From: Flavobacterium sp. MC2016-06
Lineage (GTDB): Bacteria > Bacteroidota > Bacteroidia > Flavobacteriales > Flavobacteriaceae
DNA length: 64,000 nt
Assembly (NCBI RefSeq): GCF_009711165.2
Contig: NZ_WMID02000014.1
Coordinates: 62,001-126,000 of the forward strand
Reading direction: 5' to 3'
The notes beneath the pieces are model-generated. The model ran no database searches and was not told the DNA's origin. It worked only from the letters and a program-made list of their open reading frames with translations. Below, in pieces: positions 52,476-61,468 of the stretch. Numbering within the stretch: position 1 is the first letter of the stretch; every line of letters begins with the position of its first letter. Made by a program: the position numbers and the translations under genes.

Positions 52476-53792
52476 TTAATATTTAAGCCATTTGTACAAT
52501 TCTTTCCAAGTTGGTTTCTTTCCGTACATTAAAATACCAACGCGGTAAATTTTTGCTGCAAACCAAACAACAAGAAAAAAGGTAGCAAACAATAATGATA
52601 CCGAAATCGCAATTTGCCACCACGGCACGCCAAACGGAAGTCGCATTAACATGACTATTGGCGAGGTTAACGGAATCATCGAAAACACTACTGCAATATT
52701 TCCGTGCGGATCATTTACAACAGTAAAAAAACCAATGTATACACTTAAAATAAGCGGCATAATAATAGGCAGTAAAAATTGCTGTGAATCGGTTTGATTG
52801 TCTACAGCAGCTCCAATTGCAGCATAAAATGAACTGTATAAAAAGTAACCTCCAATAAAATAAATTACAAATCCAATTATGATGCTTGCAATAGGCAGAT
52901 TCCATAATTCGGCAATATACATTTGTGCTGTTCCCGAGAATTCTTGTTGTGCAGAATGCATCATTTCTGGCGAAATCCTAGCTGTTGGACCAACATTTAC
53001 GCCAAAAAATACCGAAGCTGCAAACATTAATCCGAGACCGATTATAGCCCAGATTAAAAATTGTAATAATCCTGCAAGTGAAGTTCCAACGATTTTACCA
53101 ATCATTAACTGAAATGGTTTTACTGATGAAATAATGATTTCGATAATTCTATTAGTTTTTTCTTCAATTACGCTTCTCATTACCATATTTCCATAAATGA
53201 TAATAAACATCATGATAAGATAGCCAAATGCACCGCCAATTGCAATTTTTATTTCATTTAAGCCTTTTAGACTTTCTTCTCCTGATGCTTTTGCTAAATG
53301 AATATTGACATTGGCTTGGGCTTTTTGAATGGCTAATGTGTCTAGTTTTGCCTTTTCGAGATTGATTTTTGTAATTTTTGATGCAATAACATCCTGCGTA
53401 TTTTCGATAAAAGAAATACTTGGACTGTTATTTGAAATATAGTCGACTTTACTTTCTAATTCTTTAGAAGTATTGGTGTTAGGAATTACGATTAAACCAC
53501 TAAAGTTTTCTTTTGCAATACTGTCTTTTAATGCTTTTACATCAATTTCAGACAGGTTTAGATATTTGTATTCGCCGCCTTTTTTATTGAGTTTTACAAA
53601 ATCGCCTGCAAACAAACCTGTTTCGTCATGAATTGCAATTCGTTTGGTTTCGGCTTTCATTGAACTTAAATAACCGATAAATCCAGCAATTGCAACAAAC
53701 AATATAGGACTTAAAAAAGTCATAACAACGAAAGACTTATTGCGGACTTTGGCAATAAATTCTCTTTTTATAATTAATGATACAATGCTCAT
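52476..53792 (-). CDS. ABC-2 type permease, NatB-like
   Basis: 438 aa. One N-terminal helix (LSPILFVAIAGFIGYLSSM), a large periplasmic domain (about 45-170), then five or six helices including IIEIIISSVKPFQLMIGKIVG, the ABC-2 motif that contacts the ATPase. It is paired with the NatA-like ATPase gene 78 bases upstream, and the two should form a Na+ or small-molecule exporter. Confidence 0.88.
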   Translation of the reverse strand: MSIVSLIIKREFIAKVRNKSFVVMTFLSPILFVAIAGFIGYLSSMKAETKRIAIHDETGLFAGDFVKLNKKGGEYKYLNLSEIDVKALKDSIAKENFSGLIVIPNTNTSKELESKVDYISNNSPSISFIENTQDVIASKITKINLEKAKLDTLAIQKAQANVNIHLAKASGEESLKGLNEIKIAIGGAFGYLIMMFIIIYGNMVMRSVIEEKTNRIIEIIISSVKPFQLMIGKIVGTSLAGLLQFLIWAIIGLGLMFAASVFFGVNVGPTARISPEMMHSAQQEFSGTAQMYIAELWNLPIASIIIGFVIYFIGGYFLYSSFYAAIGAAVDNQTDSQQFLLPIIMPLILSVYIGFFTVVNDPHGNIAVVFSMIPLTSPIVMLMRLPFGVPWWQIAISVSLLFATFFLVVWFAAKIYRVGILMYGKKPTWKELYKWLKY

Positions 53793-53800
53793 AAATATTT

Positions 53801-53870
53801 AAATTTTCAAATTCCAAATTCCAAATTTAAAAAGCTCTAAATTGGAATTTGGAATTTATTCTTTGGAATT
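53801..53870. repeat. Intergenic inverted repeat, AATTCCAAATTCC family
   Basis: AAATTCCAAATTCCAAATTT faces AAATTGGAATTTGGAATTT. It occupies the whole gap between the natA- and natB-like genes. Confidence 0.8.
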
Positions 53871-54800
53871 TTAATTTTTACTTTCGGTTACTGTTTGAAT
53901 AAAAATATCGTTTACACTTGGAATTTTTTCTACAAAATGTGTTACCTGCCCGCGTTGTGCTAAGAGATGTAATAACTCGTTTGGCGTCGCATTTCCTATT
54001 TCAATCTCTAATTTCAAATCGTCATTTAATGATTTAAAATTAGCTGGCGAAACGGTAAATTTTTGTGTAATGTCGTACATCAAACCTTCAACATTACTGG
54101 TTAGAATTCCGACTTCAAAACTATTTTTTCTAAACTGGCGTTTTACGTCACCAACTTTTCCTTCTATTAATTTATTCGATTTGTGAATTAAAGCAATATG
54201 ATCGCAAAGTTCTTCTACACTTTCCATGCGGTGCGTGGAGAAGATTATTGTTGCGCCCTGCTCTTTCAGTGCTAAAATTTCATCTTTAATTACATTGGCA
54301 TTTACGGGATCAAAACCAGAAAACGGCTCATCAAAAATTAAAAGTTTTGGTTTGTGCAGCACACAAACTACAAACTGAATTTTTTGTGCCATTCCTTTAG
54401 AGAGTTCTTGAATTTTCTTGTTCCACCAGCCTTGAATTCCTAAACGATCAAACCAATATTCTAACTGTACTTTGGCTTCGGCTTTAGACAAACCTTTCAT
54501 TTGTGCCAAATACAAGCACTGCTCGCCTACTTTCATAGTGCTGTACAAACCTCTTTCTTCGGGAAGATAACCAATGGTCTGCACGTGTTTTGGCTGTAAT
54601 TTTTCTCCATCTAAAATTACTTCGCCACTGTCTGGCAGTGTAATTTGATTTATAATTCTGATAAGGGAAGTTTTTCCAGCTCCATTAGGACCTAATAGTC
54701 CATAAATGCTTCCTTTTGGTACATTTAATGAAACTTCGTTAAGCGCTACATAATCACCGTATTGTTTTACGACTTTATGTACTTCGAGTAAGTTGCTCAT
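53871..54800 (-). CDS. ABC transporter ATP-binding protein, NatA-like
   Basis: 309 aa. Walker A GPNGAGKTS, a Q-loop region YLPEERGLYSTMKVGEQ, signature LSKGMAQK, Walker B LLIFDEPFSGFDPVN, and switch His in FSTHRMESVEE. The C-terminal extension (DUF4162-like) is typical of NatA-type exporters. Partner permease directly downstream. Confidence 0.92.
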   Translation of the reverse strand: MSNLLEVHKVVKQYGDYVALNEVSLNVPKGSIYGLLGPNGAGKTSLIRIINQITLPDSGEVILDGEKLQPKHVQTIGYLPEERGLYSTMKVGEQCLYLAQMKGLSKAEAKVQLEYWFDRLGIQGWWNKKIQELSKGMAQKIQFVVCVLHKPKLLIFDEPFSGFDPVNANVIKDEILALKEQGATIIFSTHRMESVEELCDHIALIHKSNKLIEGKVGDVKRQFRKNSFEVGILTSNVEGLMYDITQKFTVSPANFKSLNDDLKLEIEIGNATPNELLHLLAQRGQVTHFVEKIPSVNDIFIQTVTESKN

Positions 54801-54894
54801 GCTGTTTTTAGAATTTTCTGGGTCACTTTGACCATTGTGGTCTAACGTCTGTAAAAGTAAATAATTAGAAGCGAATCTTTGTAATAATACGCAA

Positions 54895-54930
54895 AAAACC
54901 CATCCTAATATTTACATTAGGATGGGTTTT
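54895..54930 (-). terminator. Terminator of dnaJ
   Basis: On the minus strand AAAACCCATCCTAAT pairs with ATTAGGATGGGTTTT, followed by further T. It lies 35 bases after the dnaJ stop. Confidence 0.88.
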
Positions 54931-54964
54931 CTATTTATTTAAACATTTTGAAAAAAAGTTTAGC

Positions 54965-56077
54965 TTATGAAAACATATCTTTTACTTTCTCAAAAAATGA
55001 TTTTTCTGATTTCTCAGGATTCGGAACAAAGTGTTCGTCGGTAAGCGCATTTTCAAAAAATTGTTTTTGCTCTTTATTCAACGTTTTTGGTGTCCAAACA
55101 TTTACGTGAACTAACAAATCGCCGCTTCCGTAACCGTTTATACTTGGAATTCCTTTTCCTTTTAATCTTAAAATTTTTCCAGACTGAATTCCTTCTTCTA
55201 ATTTAATACGAACTTTTCCGTTGATGGCTTCGATATCTTTAGAAACTCCTAAAACTGCTTCTGGGAAACTGATGTATAAATCAAAGTGAACATTTTCTCC
55301 TTCTCTTTTCAAGAATTCGTGCTCTAATTCTTCGATTGCAACAATCAAATCACCTGGAATACTGTTTCCTGGAGCATCATTTCCTTTTCCAGAAACTTTA
55401 AGCTGCATTCCGTCAACAACTCCAGCAGGTATTTTAATAGATACTGTTTCGTCTTCTAGAATCATTCCTTGAGAATCTGCCTCAGAAGGTTTTTTATCTA
55501 AAATTTGTCCAGAACCACCACAAGTTGGGCAGGTAGATGCAGATTGCATTCTTCCTAAAATAGTGTTTGTTACACGCATTACTTGTCCTTGACCATTACA
55601 AGTCGAACACGTTTTGTATGTAGCACCTTTGGCTTGAACTTTACGTTTTACTTTTACTTTTTTCTCTACTCCATTTGCAATCTCTTCTAAAGTCAATTTA
55701 ACTTTAATTCTAAGATTACTTCCTTTAGCGCGACGAGGACCACCTCCGCCTCCGCCGAAACCTCCAAATCCTCCGCCAAAAATGTCGCCAAATTGGCTGA
55801 AAATGTCATCCATATTCATACCGCCATGACCACCACCGCCAAATCCGCCAGAACCATCAAATGCTTGATGTCCGTATTGATCGTATTTCGCTTTTTTGTT
55901 CGGATCACTTAAAACTTCATAAGCTTCTGCCGCCAATTTAAAGTTTTCTTCTGCCTCTTTGTCGCCTGGGTTTTTATCCGGGTGATATTTTAGCGCACTT
56001 TTTCTGTACGCTTTTTTAATTTCGGCAGCATCAGCACCTTTTGAAATGCCTAGTATTTCGTAAAAATCTTTTTTCAT
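54965..56077 (-). CDS. dnaJ: Chaperone DnaJ with a half-size zinc domain
   Basis: 370 aa, co-chaperone that stimulates DnaK. The J domain has HPD at 32-34; a Gly/Phe region follows (about 74-117). The central zinc domain has only two CxxCxGxG motifs (CSTCNGQG at 157, CPTCGGSG at 183) instead of four, so only one zinc centre should form. The C-terminal client-binding domains are intact (SIKIPAGVVDGMQLKVSGKG). It is transcribed after grpE; dnaK is not nearby. Confidence 0.95.
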   Translation of the reverse strand: MKKDFYEILGISKGADAAEIKKAYRKSALKYHPDKNPGDKEAEENFKLAAEAYEVLSDPNKKAKYDQYGHQAFDGSGGFGGGGHGGMNMDDIFSQFGDIFGGGFGGFGGGGGGPRRAKGSNLRIKVKLTLEEIANGVEKKVKVKRKVQAKGATYKTCSTCNGQGQVMRVTNTILGRMQSASTCPTCGGSGQILDKKPSEADSQGMILEDETVSIKIPAGVVDGMQLKVSGKGNDAPGNSIPGDLIVAIEELEHEFLKREGENVHFDLYISFPEAVLGVSKDIEAINGKVRIKLEEGIQSGKILRLKGKGIPSINGYGSGDLLVHVNVWTPKTLNKEQKQFFENALTDEHFVPNPEKSEKSFFEKVKDMFS

Positions 56078-56087
56078 AATTTAGGTT

Positions 56088-56124
56088 AAATTCCAAATCT
56101 AAAATTCCAAATTCCAATTCTTAA
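56088..56124. repeat. AATTCCAAATTCC family fragment between grpE and dnaJ
   Basis: AAATTCCAAATCTAAAATTC and CCAAATTCCAATTC words: one arm of the repeat family, without a full mirror arm. Confidence 0.55.
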
Positions 56125-56154
56125 CAATTGATTTTCAGAATCTCATTTGCATTT

Positions 56155-56733
56155 TTAGTTTCCGATAACCACTTTAGGGAAACGAATAATTTTGTCTCCT
56201 AATTTGTATCCTTTTTCGATAACATCAACAATTTTACCCTTCAATTTATCAGAAGGTGCGGGAATTTGAGTAATTGCTTCAGCAAAATCAGCATTAAAAG
56301 CGTCACCCGCTCTTACTTCAACTTGCTCTAAACCTTTAGCCACTAAAGTGCTTTTTAGTTTTTCGTGAATTAACTCAACTCCTTTTTTCAGATTTTCATC
56401 TTCAGATTTGCTGATTTCTACATTTGCTCTGTCAAAATCATCTAAAACAGGAAGCATTGCTAACAAAACTTCTTGATTTGCTGTTTTAAATAAATCGATA
56501 CGCTCTTTTGAAGTTCTTTTTTTGTAATTCTCAAATTCGGCAAATAATCTCAAAAACTTATCTTTTTCTTTTGCCAAGTCTTGAGCCAATTGCTCTTCAA
56601 CACTTAATTCTTCAACAATTAACTGTTCACCGTTCGCGTTTGTCTCTAACGTTGCGTCATCTAATTCCTGATCAAATTCTGTATTTTCCGTAGTCATATT
56701 ACTTTTATTTTTAAAAATATTTTTAAACTTCAT
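56155..56733 (-). CDS. grpE: Nucleotide exchange factor GrpE
   Basis: 192 aa. It releases ADP from DnaK. The N-terminus is acidic and disordered. A long helix follows (EEQLAQDLAKEKDKFLRLFA, EFENYKKRTSKERIDLF), then the C-terminal beta domain (FAEAITQIPAPSDKLKGKIV, EKGYKLGDKIIRFPKVVIGN). First gene of the grpE-dnaJ unit. Confidence 0.95.
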   Translation of the reverse strand: MKFKNIFKNKSNMTTENTEFDQELDDATLETNANGEQLIVEELSVEEQLAQDLAKEKDKFLRLFAEFENYKKRTSKERIDLFKTANQEVLLAMLPVLDDFDRANVEISKSEDENLKKGVELIHEKLKSTLVAKGLEQVEVRAGDAFNADFAEAITQIPAPSDKLKGKIVDVIEKGYKLGDKIIRFPKVVIGN

Positions 56734-56756
56734 TTTTTATTCTTTCTGTTGGATTG

Positions 56757-56789
56757 CAAAAGTGCTGCCAAATCTTTTTAAATGTCAAA
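56757..56789 (-). promoter_or_regulatory. Promoter of grpE-dnaJ
   Basis: On the minus strand TTTG (56786-56789), 21 bases, then CACTTTTG (56757-56764), one base off the TAnnTTTG consensus. No CIRCE inverted repeat is seen. Confidence 0.5.
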
Positions 56790-56953
56790 TTGTCACTTTG
56801 TCAGAAATACAGGTTCTTTCTAAAACTATATTTTTTCTGCAAAATAATTCTAAAATCCCAAAAGTAATACATCAACTAGATCATTTCAACATCAGTTCGT
56901 TAAAAAAATAAACATGTCGATATTTTTTTAACTAATAAATTAACAAAGACAAG

Positions 56954-56983
56954 TTTGTTTTTGTAAGAATATTATTATTTTTG
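56954..56983 (+). promoter_or_regulatory. Promoter of the WGR-like gene
   Basis: TTTG (56954-56957), 18 bases, then TATTTTTG (56976-56983). The ATG lies 87 bases further. Confidence 0.65.
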
Positions 56984-57070
56984 TCAAATAATTTTCAACG
57001 CTAAAACTTTGTCTGCATTTTAAATTCAATTGTATTCAACTCTTTTACTGTTGCCAAAAAATTAAACATT

Positions 57071-57568
57071 ATGATTAGATTATATAAAGTAATGCACGAC
57101 AAGCTACATTATTGGGAAACTTGGAGTAAAGACGAAACAACTGCAATTGTCTATTGGGGAATTGTTGGTTATCTTGGAGAATACAAAGAAATTAAAAGTG
57201 GTATTTTTACCAACGTAGCAAGAACAATTCAAAACCAAATTAATGCCAAATTAAGAGATGGTTATGAAATGTTTGATAACGACAATCTTTTGTTATTGGA
57301 AATTGAATACAAAATTACCGATTTTGAAACCACGAAGGAATTGCATAAACGCCACCGCCTTGAAGAAAAACTAGACAATCTATTGAGTTTAACAGGCCTT
57401 GGACATAATAATGGTGGTAATTCTGGTGAAGAAACTATGGAGGTTGAATGTGCTGTTATTGATTTTGATATGGCTAAAAAAGCAATTGAAAAAGAACTCA
57501 AAAACACTGAATTTGATGACTACAAAATTATTTATCAAAGAGATAATAAAAAAGCTTTTCAAAATTAA
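57071..57568 (+). CDS. Small protein with WGR-like N-terminus
   Basis: 165 aa. Residues about 3-60 resemble a WGR domain: RLYKVMHDKLHYWETWSKDE, then AIVYWGIVGYLGEYKEI with the Trp-Gly pair and Gly spacing. A second segment, LTGLGHNNGGNSGEETMEVE then CAVIDFDMAKKAIEKELKNT, recurs in hypothetical Bacteroidota proteins I have seen but has no named function. It is cytosolic and stands alone under its own promoter. Confidence 0.65.
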   Translation: MIRLYKVMHDKLHYWETWSKDETTAIVYWGIVGYLGEYKEIKSGIFTNVARTIQNQINAKLRDGYEMFDNDNLLLLEIEYKITDFETTKELHKRHRLEEKLDNLLSLTGLGHNNGGNSGEETMEVECAVIDFDMAKKAIEKELKNTEFDDYKIIYQRDNKKAFQN

Positions 57569-57763
57569 GATACTTTTGATACCTGTTAGTCAAAATTATT
57601 ATCATTTCATCTAAAAAAATTAGTATAATTTTAAGACTATTACGTTTTAGTTTAAACTATATTTGGATTCCAAAATAGAAACTAAATTATTACCTATCAA
57701 AATTGAATTTAAGGGTTAGCCTCGGCTTCATAAATAATTATTAATTCAAATTTACCTTATATT

Positions 57764-57801
57764 AAAAAAAAGCTTCGCCTGTTACAGACGAAGCTTTTTT
57801 T
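57764..57801. terminator. Hairpin with runs on both strands
   Basis: AGCTTCGCCTG and CAGACGAAGCT pair with one mismatch around TTA, with an A-run before and a T-run after. It is closely related to the tRNA-Trp terminator at 58021-58050. Confidence 0.7.
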
Positions 57802-57860
57802 ATATTTTTATTTTTTACTCTAGATTTTACAGATTAAAAGGATTCTTTCTGTATTTTTTT

Positions 57861-58020
57861 TGCCACAGATTTCACAGATTAAAAGGATTTCTGCTGTATA
57901 TTTTCGCCACGAATTTCACGAATTAAAATCTTTTTAATCTGTGGCTGAAAAAAAATGTAATTCTTTTAATTCAATTTAAAGCAAAACAAATAATTTGTGG
58001 AAATTCGTGAAATTCGTGGC
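57861..58020. repeat. Two interleaved inverted repeats
   Basis: Order of arms: GCCACAGATTTCACAGATT (57862-57880), CGCCACGAATTTCACGAATT (57905-57924), TTTTTAATCTGTGGC (57931-57945), GAAATTCGTGAAATTCGTGG (58000-58019). Arms 1 and 3 pair, and arms 2 and 4 pair, giving a crossed topology. The stretch 57569-57763 before it shows nothing recognisable. Confidence 0.7.
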
Positions 58021-58050
58021 AAAAAAAAACTTCGTCTATTTCAGACGAAG
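58021..58050 (-). terminator. Terminator of tRNA-Trp
   Basis: On the minus strand CTTCGTCT pairs with AGACGAAG, followed by nine T. It begins 14 bases after the tRNA 3' end. Confidence 0.8.
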
Positions 58051-58064
58051 CTTTTTATTTATCG

Positions 58065-58135
58065 CACGGGCGGAGGGATTCGAACCCCCATCAACGGTTT
58101 TGGAGACCGCTATTCTACCCTTGAACTACGCCCGT
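58065..58135 (-). tRNA. tRNA-Trp (anticodon CCA)
   Basis: The minus strand folds into a full cloverleaf: acceptor ACGGGCG/CGCCCGT with discriminator G, D arm with GTTCAAGGGTAGAAT, anticodon stem GCGGT/ACCGT (one G-T pair) holding the loop CTCCAAA, and T arm GGGGGTTCGAATCCCTC. CCA is not encoded. 71 bases. Confidence 0.95.
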
Positions 58136-58290
58136 AAGTAGAGCCACAAATTAAACAGTTTTTTTCTTTATCTGCAATATTATTTCACGAAGATTTTAAA
58201 AGAATTAAGCTGATGTGTGCCGATTTTTCTACTAAAACCTGATACTTAAACCTTTGCCAAAAATTATTTTTTTATAATCTTTTCACTTTT

Positions 58291-58417
58291 TTTTGCCACA
58301 GATTAAAATGATTAAAATGATTTTTTCTCTTAAATACTGTCTTTAAATCCTTTACACGGATTTCACAAATCTTCATGATTCAAATCCGTTTAATCTGTGG
58401 AATCAGTGGCAAAAAAA
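58291..58417. repeat. Intergenic inverted repeat, GCCACAGATT family
   Basis: TTTTGCCACAGATTAAAATG faces GTTTAATCTGTGG...GTGGCAAAA. It fills the gap downstream of hisS. Confidence 0.65.
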
Positions 58418-58430
58418 GTTGCAGTTAGAT

Positions 58431-59858
58431 TTAAACTAGTAAAGCATTTTTCAATCCTTCAAAATCAACAGAAATCTGTTCGCCACTTACTAAATTTTTA
58501 AGCGAATAAGAATTTGAAGCAATTTCTTGATCGCCTGCAATTACTGCAAATGGAATCAATCGTTTGTCTGCATATTGAAATTGTTTACCCACTTTTACAG
58601 TGTCTGGATAAAGCTCTACTTTTATATTTTCTTTTCTCAATTTCTGAATTGCCTGCGAAGCATATAAAGCTTCTGCGTCTCCATAATTTATAAATAAAGC
58701 TTTAGAAGTTGCCGCAACTGTTTCTGGAAACAAGTTTAATTCTTCTAAAACCAAATAAATTCTATCTAATCCGAAAGAAATTCCAACACCGCTCATATTT
58801 TTCAATCCAAAAATACCAGTCAAATCATCGTATCTTCCGCCACCGCCGATAGAACCAATCGAAACTGTTTTTGGTGCTGCTACTTCAAAAATAGCTCCAG
58901 TATAATAATTTAAACCACGTGCCAAAGTTACATCAAGATCTAAAGTTGCAGTAGACAATCCTAAAGTCGCAACATTATCACAGATAAATTTAAGTTCCTC
59001 CACTCCTTTCATTCCTTCTTCAGACGAAGCTAGTAAACTAGAAAGCTGGCTTATTTTATCAGCAAAAGTTCCAGAAAAACTAAACAACGGCTGTACTTTT
59101 ACCAAAGCATCTTCTGCAATGCCTTTTCCGATCATTTCTTTCTTTACACCGTCTTCACCAATTTTATCTAGTTTATCTAAAGCAACCGTAAAATCAATCA
59201 ATTTATCCGAAGCTCCGATTACTTCTGCAATTCCAGATAAAATTTTTCTGTTATTGATTTTAATCGTTACACCTTCTAAACCTAAAGCTGTAAAAACAGT
59301 ATCGTACAATTGAACTAATTCTACTTCCTGCCATAAAGATTTCGAACCTACAACATCGGCATCACATTGAAAAAATTCTCTATAACGTCCTTTTTGTGGG
59401 CGATCGGCTCTCCAAACAGGTTGAATTTGATATCTTTTAAAAGGAAATTCAATTTCATTTTGGTGCTGCACAACGTATCTTGCAAACGGAACTGTTAAAT
59501 CGTAACGCAATGCTTTTTCAGAAATTTTCCCTGTAAATTTATTTAACTCAATTCTTTGGTTAAGATCAATGGTTTCAGCAGAATTTACTTGTAATTCCCC
59601 TATAGATTCAGGCAGTTCAATTTTATTTTTATTAAAGAAAAAGTTTCCTGAGTTTAATATTTTAAAAATCAAACGATCACCTTCTTCACCATATTTACCC
59701 ATTAAAGTATCTGAATTTTCAAATGAAGGTGTTTCTATTGGCTGATATCCAAATTTCTCAAAATTACTTTTTATAGTTTGAATAATATATTGACGTTTTG
59801 ACACCTCTGCAGGCGAAAAATCTCTTGTTCCTTGTGGTATGCTTGGTTTTGAAGCCAT
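58431..59858 (-). CDS. hisS: Histidyl-tRNA synthetase
   Basis: 475 aa, class II synthetase charging tRNA-His. Opening KPSIPQGTRDFSPAEVSKRQ; motif 2 with FKRYQIQPVWRADRPQKGRY; the histidine-specific LARGLNYYTGAIFEV and GGGRYDDLTGIFG; motif 3 GVGISFGLDRIYLVLEE; and the C-terminal anticodon-binding domain from about 385. An insertion of about 30 residues near 65-100 (FFNKNKIELPESIGEL) makes it somewhat longer than the E. coli enzyme. Confidence 0.96.
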   Translation of the reverse strand: MASKPSIPQGTRDFSPAEVSKRQYIIQTIKSNFEKFGYQPIETPSFENSDTLMGKYGEEGDRLIFKILNSGNFFFNKNKIELPESIGELQVNSAETIDLNQRIELNKFTGKISEKALRYDLTVPFARYVVQHQNEIEFPFKRYQIQPVWRADRPQKGRYREFFQCDADVVGSKSLWQEVELVQLYDTVFTALGLEGVTIKINNRKILSGIAEVIGASDKLIDFTVALDKLDKIGEDGVKKEMIGKGIAEDALVKVQPLFSFSGTFADKISQLSSLLASSEEGMKGVEELKFICDNVATLGLSTATLDLDVTLARGLNYYTGAIFEVAAPKTVSIGSIGGGGRYDDLTGIFGLKNMSGVGISFGLDRIYLVLEELNLFPETVAATSKALFINYGDAEALYASQAIQKLRKENIKVELYPDTVKVGKQFQYADKRLIPFAVIAGDQEIASNSYSLKNLVSGEQISVDFEGLKNALLV

Positions 59859-60061
59859 CTTTTTTATTTTAGATTGTTGATTTTAGATTTTAGATTTCTT
59901 TTGAAACCTATAATTCAAAAAGCTTTAAAAATTAATTTATTCTAGATTTTAGATTCTCTCTATAATTCTAAGGGACTGCAAATATCTCATTTTTTAAAAT
60001 AAATATCATCAGTTCGAAAACAAACTTGTAACAAAAAACGTATTTTCGTGACAAATTGGTC

Positions 60062-61306
60062 ATGATGCTAAAACTATTTAAAGAAAATATCCGAATTGCG
60101 TTTGGTTCAATCAAAACGCAAATCTTACGTACCATTCTTACCGTATTAATTATTGCTATTGGAATTACTGCACTGGTAGGAATTCTAACAGTTGTAACGG
60201 CATTAGAAAATACTATTTCTACCAATTTTGCTTCAATGGGAGCTAATACTTTCAACATTAATCAATACGAAAACAAAGTTCGAAACCGAGGCGGAAATGA
60301 ACGTGAGATTATAAATCCGATTATTTCTTATCCGGAAGCGGTTGCTTTTAAAAACAAATACAAATATCCTTTTACCGAAACTTCTCTTTCATTTACAGCA
60401 ACTTCAAAAGCAGAGGTTAAATATTTAGACCAAAAAACAGATCCAGAAATTACGGTTGTTGGTGTTGATGAACATTTTATAGGGAACTCTGGTTTAGAAG
60501 TGAATTTAGGCAGAAGCTTTAATCAATTTGATATTGAAAACAATACCTATTCCTGCGTAGTTGGATCAGATTTTGAAAAAGGTTTATTGAAAGACATTAA
60601 CCCGATTGACAAAATTATTTCGATTCGCGGTGCACGTTTTAAAGTAATCGGCGTTTTAAAAGAAAAAGGATCAACTTTTGGAAACAGCCAGGATTTACGT
60701 GTTCTTATTCCAATACAAGTAGCGCGTTCTTTATTTACAGCTCCAAATATCAATTACACCATGAGTGTAATGGTTTCTAAAAAAGAACTTTTAGACGAAG
60801 CTGTAGACAACGCTACAAGTACTATGCGAAGAGTGAGAAAATTAAGTCCTGTTCGCGACAATAATTTTGCCATTGGTCGCAGTGATGATTTAATCAACAG
60901 AATTTTAGGAATCACCAAATATTTAGGCTGGGCCTCTTGGATTATCAGTATTATAACTATTCTAGGTTCTTCTATTGCCTTAATGAATATTATGATTGTT
61001 TCGGTTACAGAACGTACTCGAGAAATTGGCGTTCGTAAAGCTTTAGGTGCAAAAAGAACTACTGTAGCGACTCAGTTTTTTATAGAAACGCTGTTAATTG
61101 GACAAATTGGCGGTGTAGTTGGAATTATATTGGGAATCCTTCTCGGATTTGTAATTTCAGCTGCTATGAGTTTATCATTTGTGATTCCATGGATGGCCAT
61201 CTTTGCTGCAGTTACCACTAGTTTTATTGTCGCAGTAGTTTCAGGTTTATATCCTGCAATAAAAGCTTCAAAATTAGATCCTATCGAAGCCTTACGTTAT
61301 GAGTAA
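60062..61306 (+). CDS. MacB/FtsX-type ABC transporter permease
   Basis: 414 aa from the ATG at 60062. One N-terminal helix ([20 protein letters not shown]), a periplasmic MacB-core domain (about 50-270), then three C-terminal helices with the FtsX pattern ([40 protein letters not shown]). A partner ATPase is not adjacent; the MacB/LolD-type ATPase at 2506-3192 is a candidate. Substrate unknown. An in-frame TTG two codons upstream (60056) is not needed. Confidence 0.88.
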   Translation: MMLKLFKENIRIAFGSIKTQILRTILTVLIIAIGITALVGILTVVTALENTISTNFASMGANTFNINQYENKVRNRGGNEREIINPIISYPEAVAFKNKYKYPFTETSLSFTATSKAEVKYLDQKTDPEITVVGVDEHFIGNSGLEVNLGRSFNQFDIENNTYSCVVGSDFEKGLLKDINPIDKIISIRGARFKVIGVLKEKGSTFGNSQDLRVLIPIQVARSLFTAPNINYTMSVMVSKKELLDEAVDNATSTMRRVRKLSPVRDNNFAIGRSDDLINRILGITKYLGWASWIISIITILGSSIALMNIMIVSVTERTREIGVRKALGAKRTTVATQFFIETLLIGQIGGVVGIILGILLGFVISAAMSLSFVIPWMAIFAAVTTSFIVAVVSGLYPAIKASKLDPIEALRYE

Positions 61307-61346
61307 TTTTTAGAAGCAGATCATTTCTCTTCTATTAAACCTTTAG

Positions 61347-61415
61347 TCCCGCTATTCATTCCAATCTTTTGCGCCGAACACCGGCACAAAAGGATTTCCA
61401 TTACTATCGGGGCTA
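61347..61415 (-). repeat. TAGCCCCGAT...AGCGGGA element, copy C (short form)
   Basis: Minus-strand orientation: TAGCCCCGATAGTAATGGAA, hairpin CCTTTTGTGCCGG...CGGCGCAAAAG, then GAATGAATAGCGGGA. The hairpin is the best preserved of all copies. Confidence 0.82.
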
Positions 61416-61468
61416 GATTAGGTGTTTTTCGTTTCAAAAGTCATTTACAAACCTAAAAAACGCATTTA

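Noticed and set aside
56734..56960. CIRCE operator or heat-shock sigma-32 promoter before grpE
   Set aside because: I found no TTAGCACTC-N9-GAGTGCTAA type repeat or sigma-32 consensus; only a Bacteroidota-like promoter is visible.
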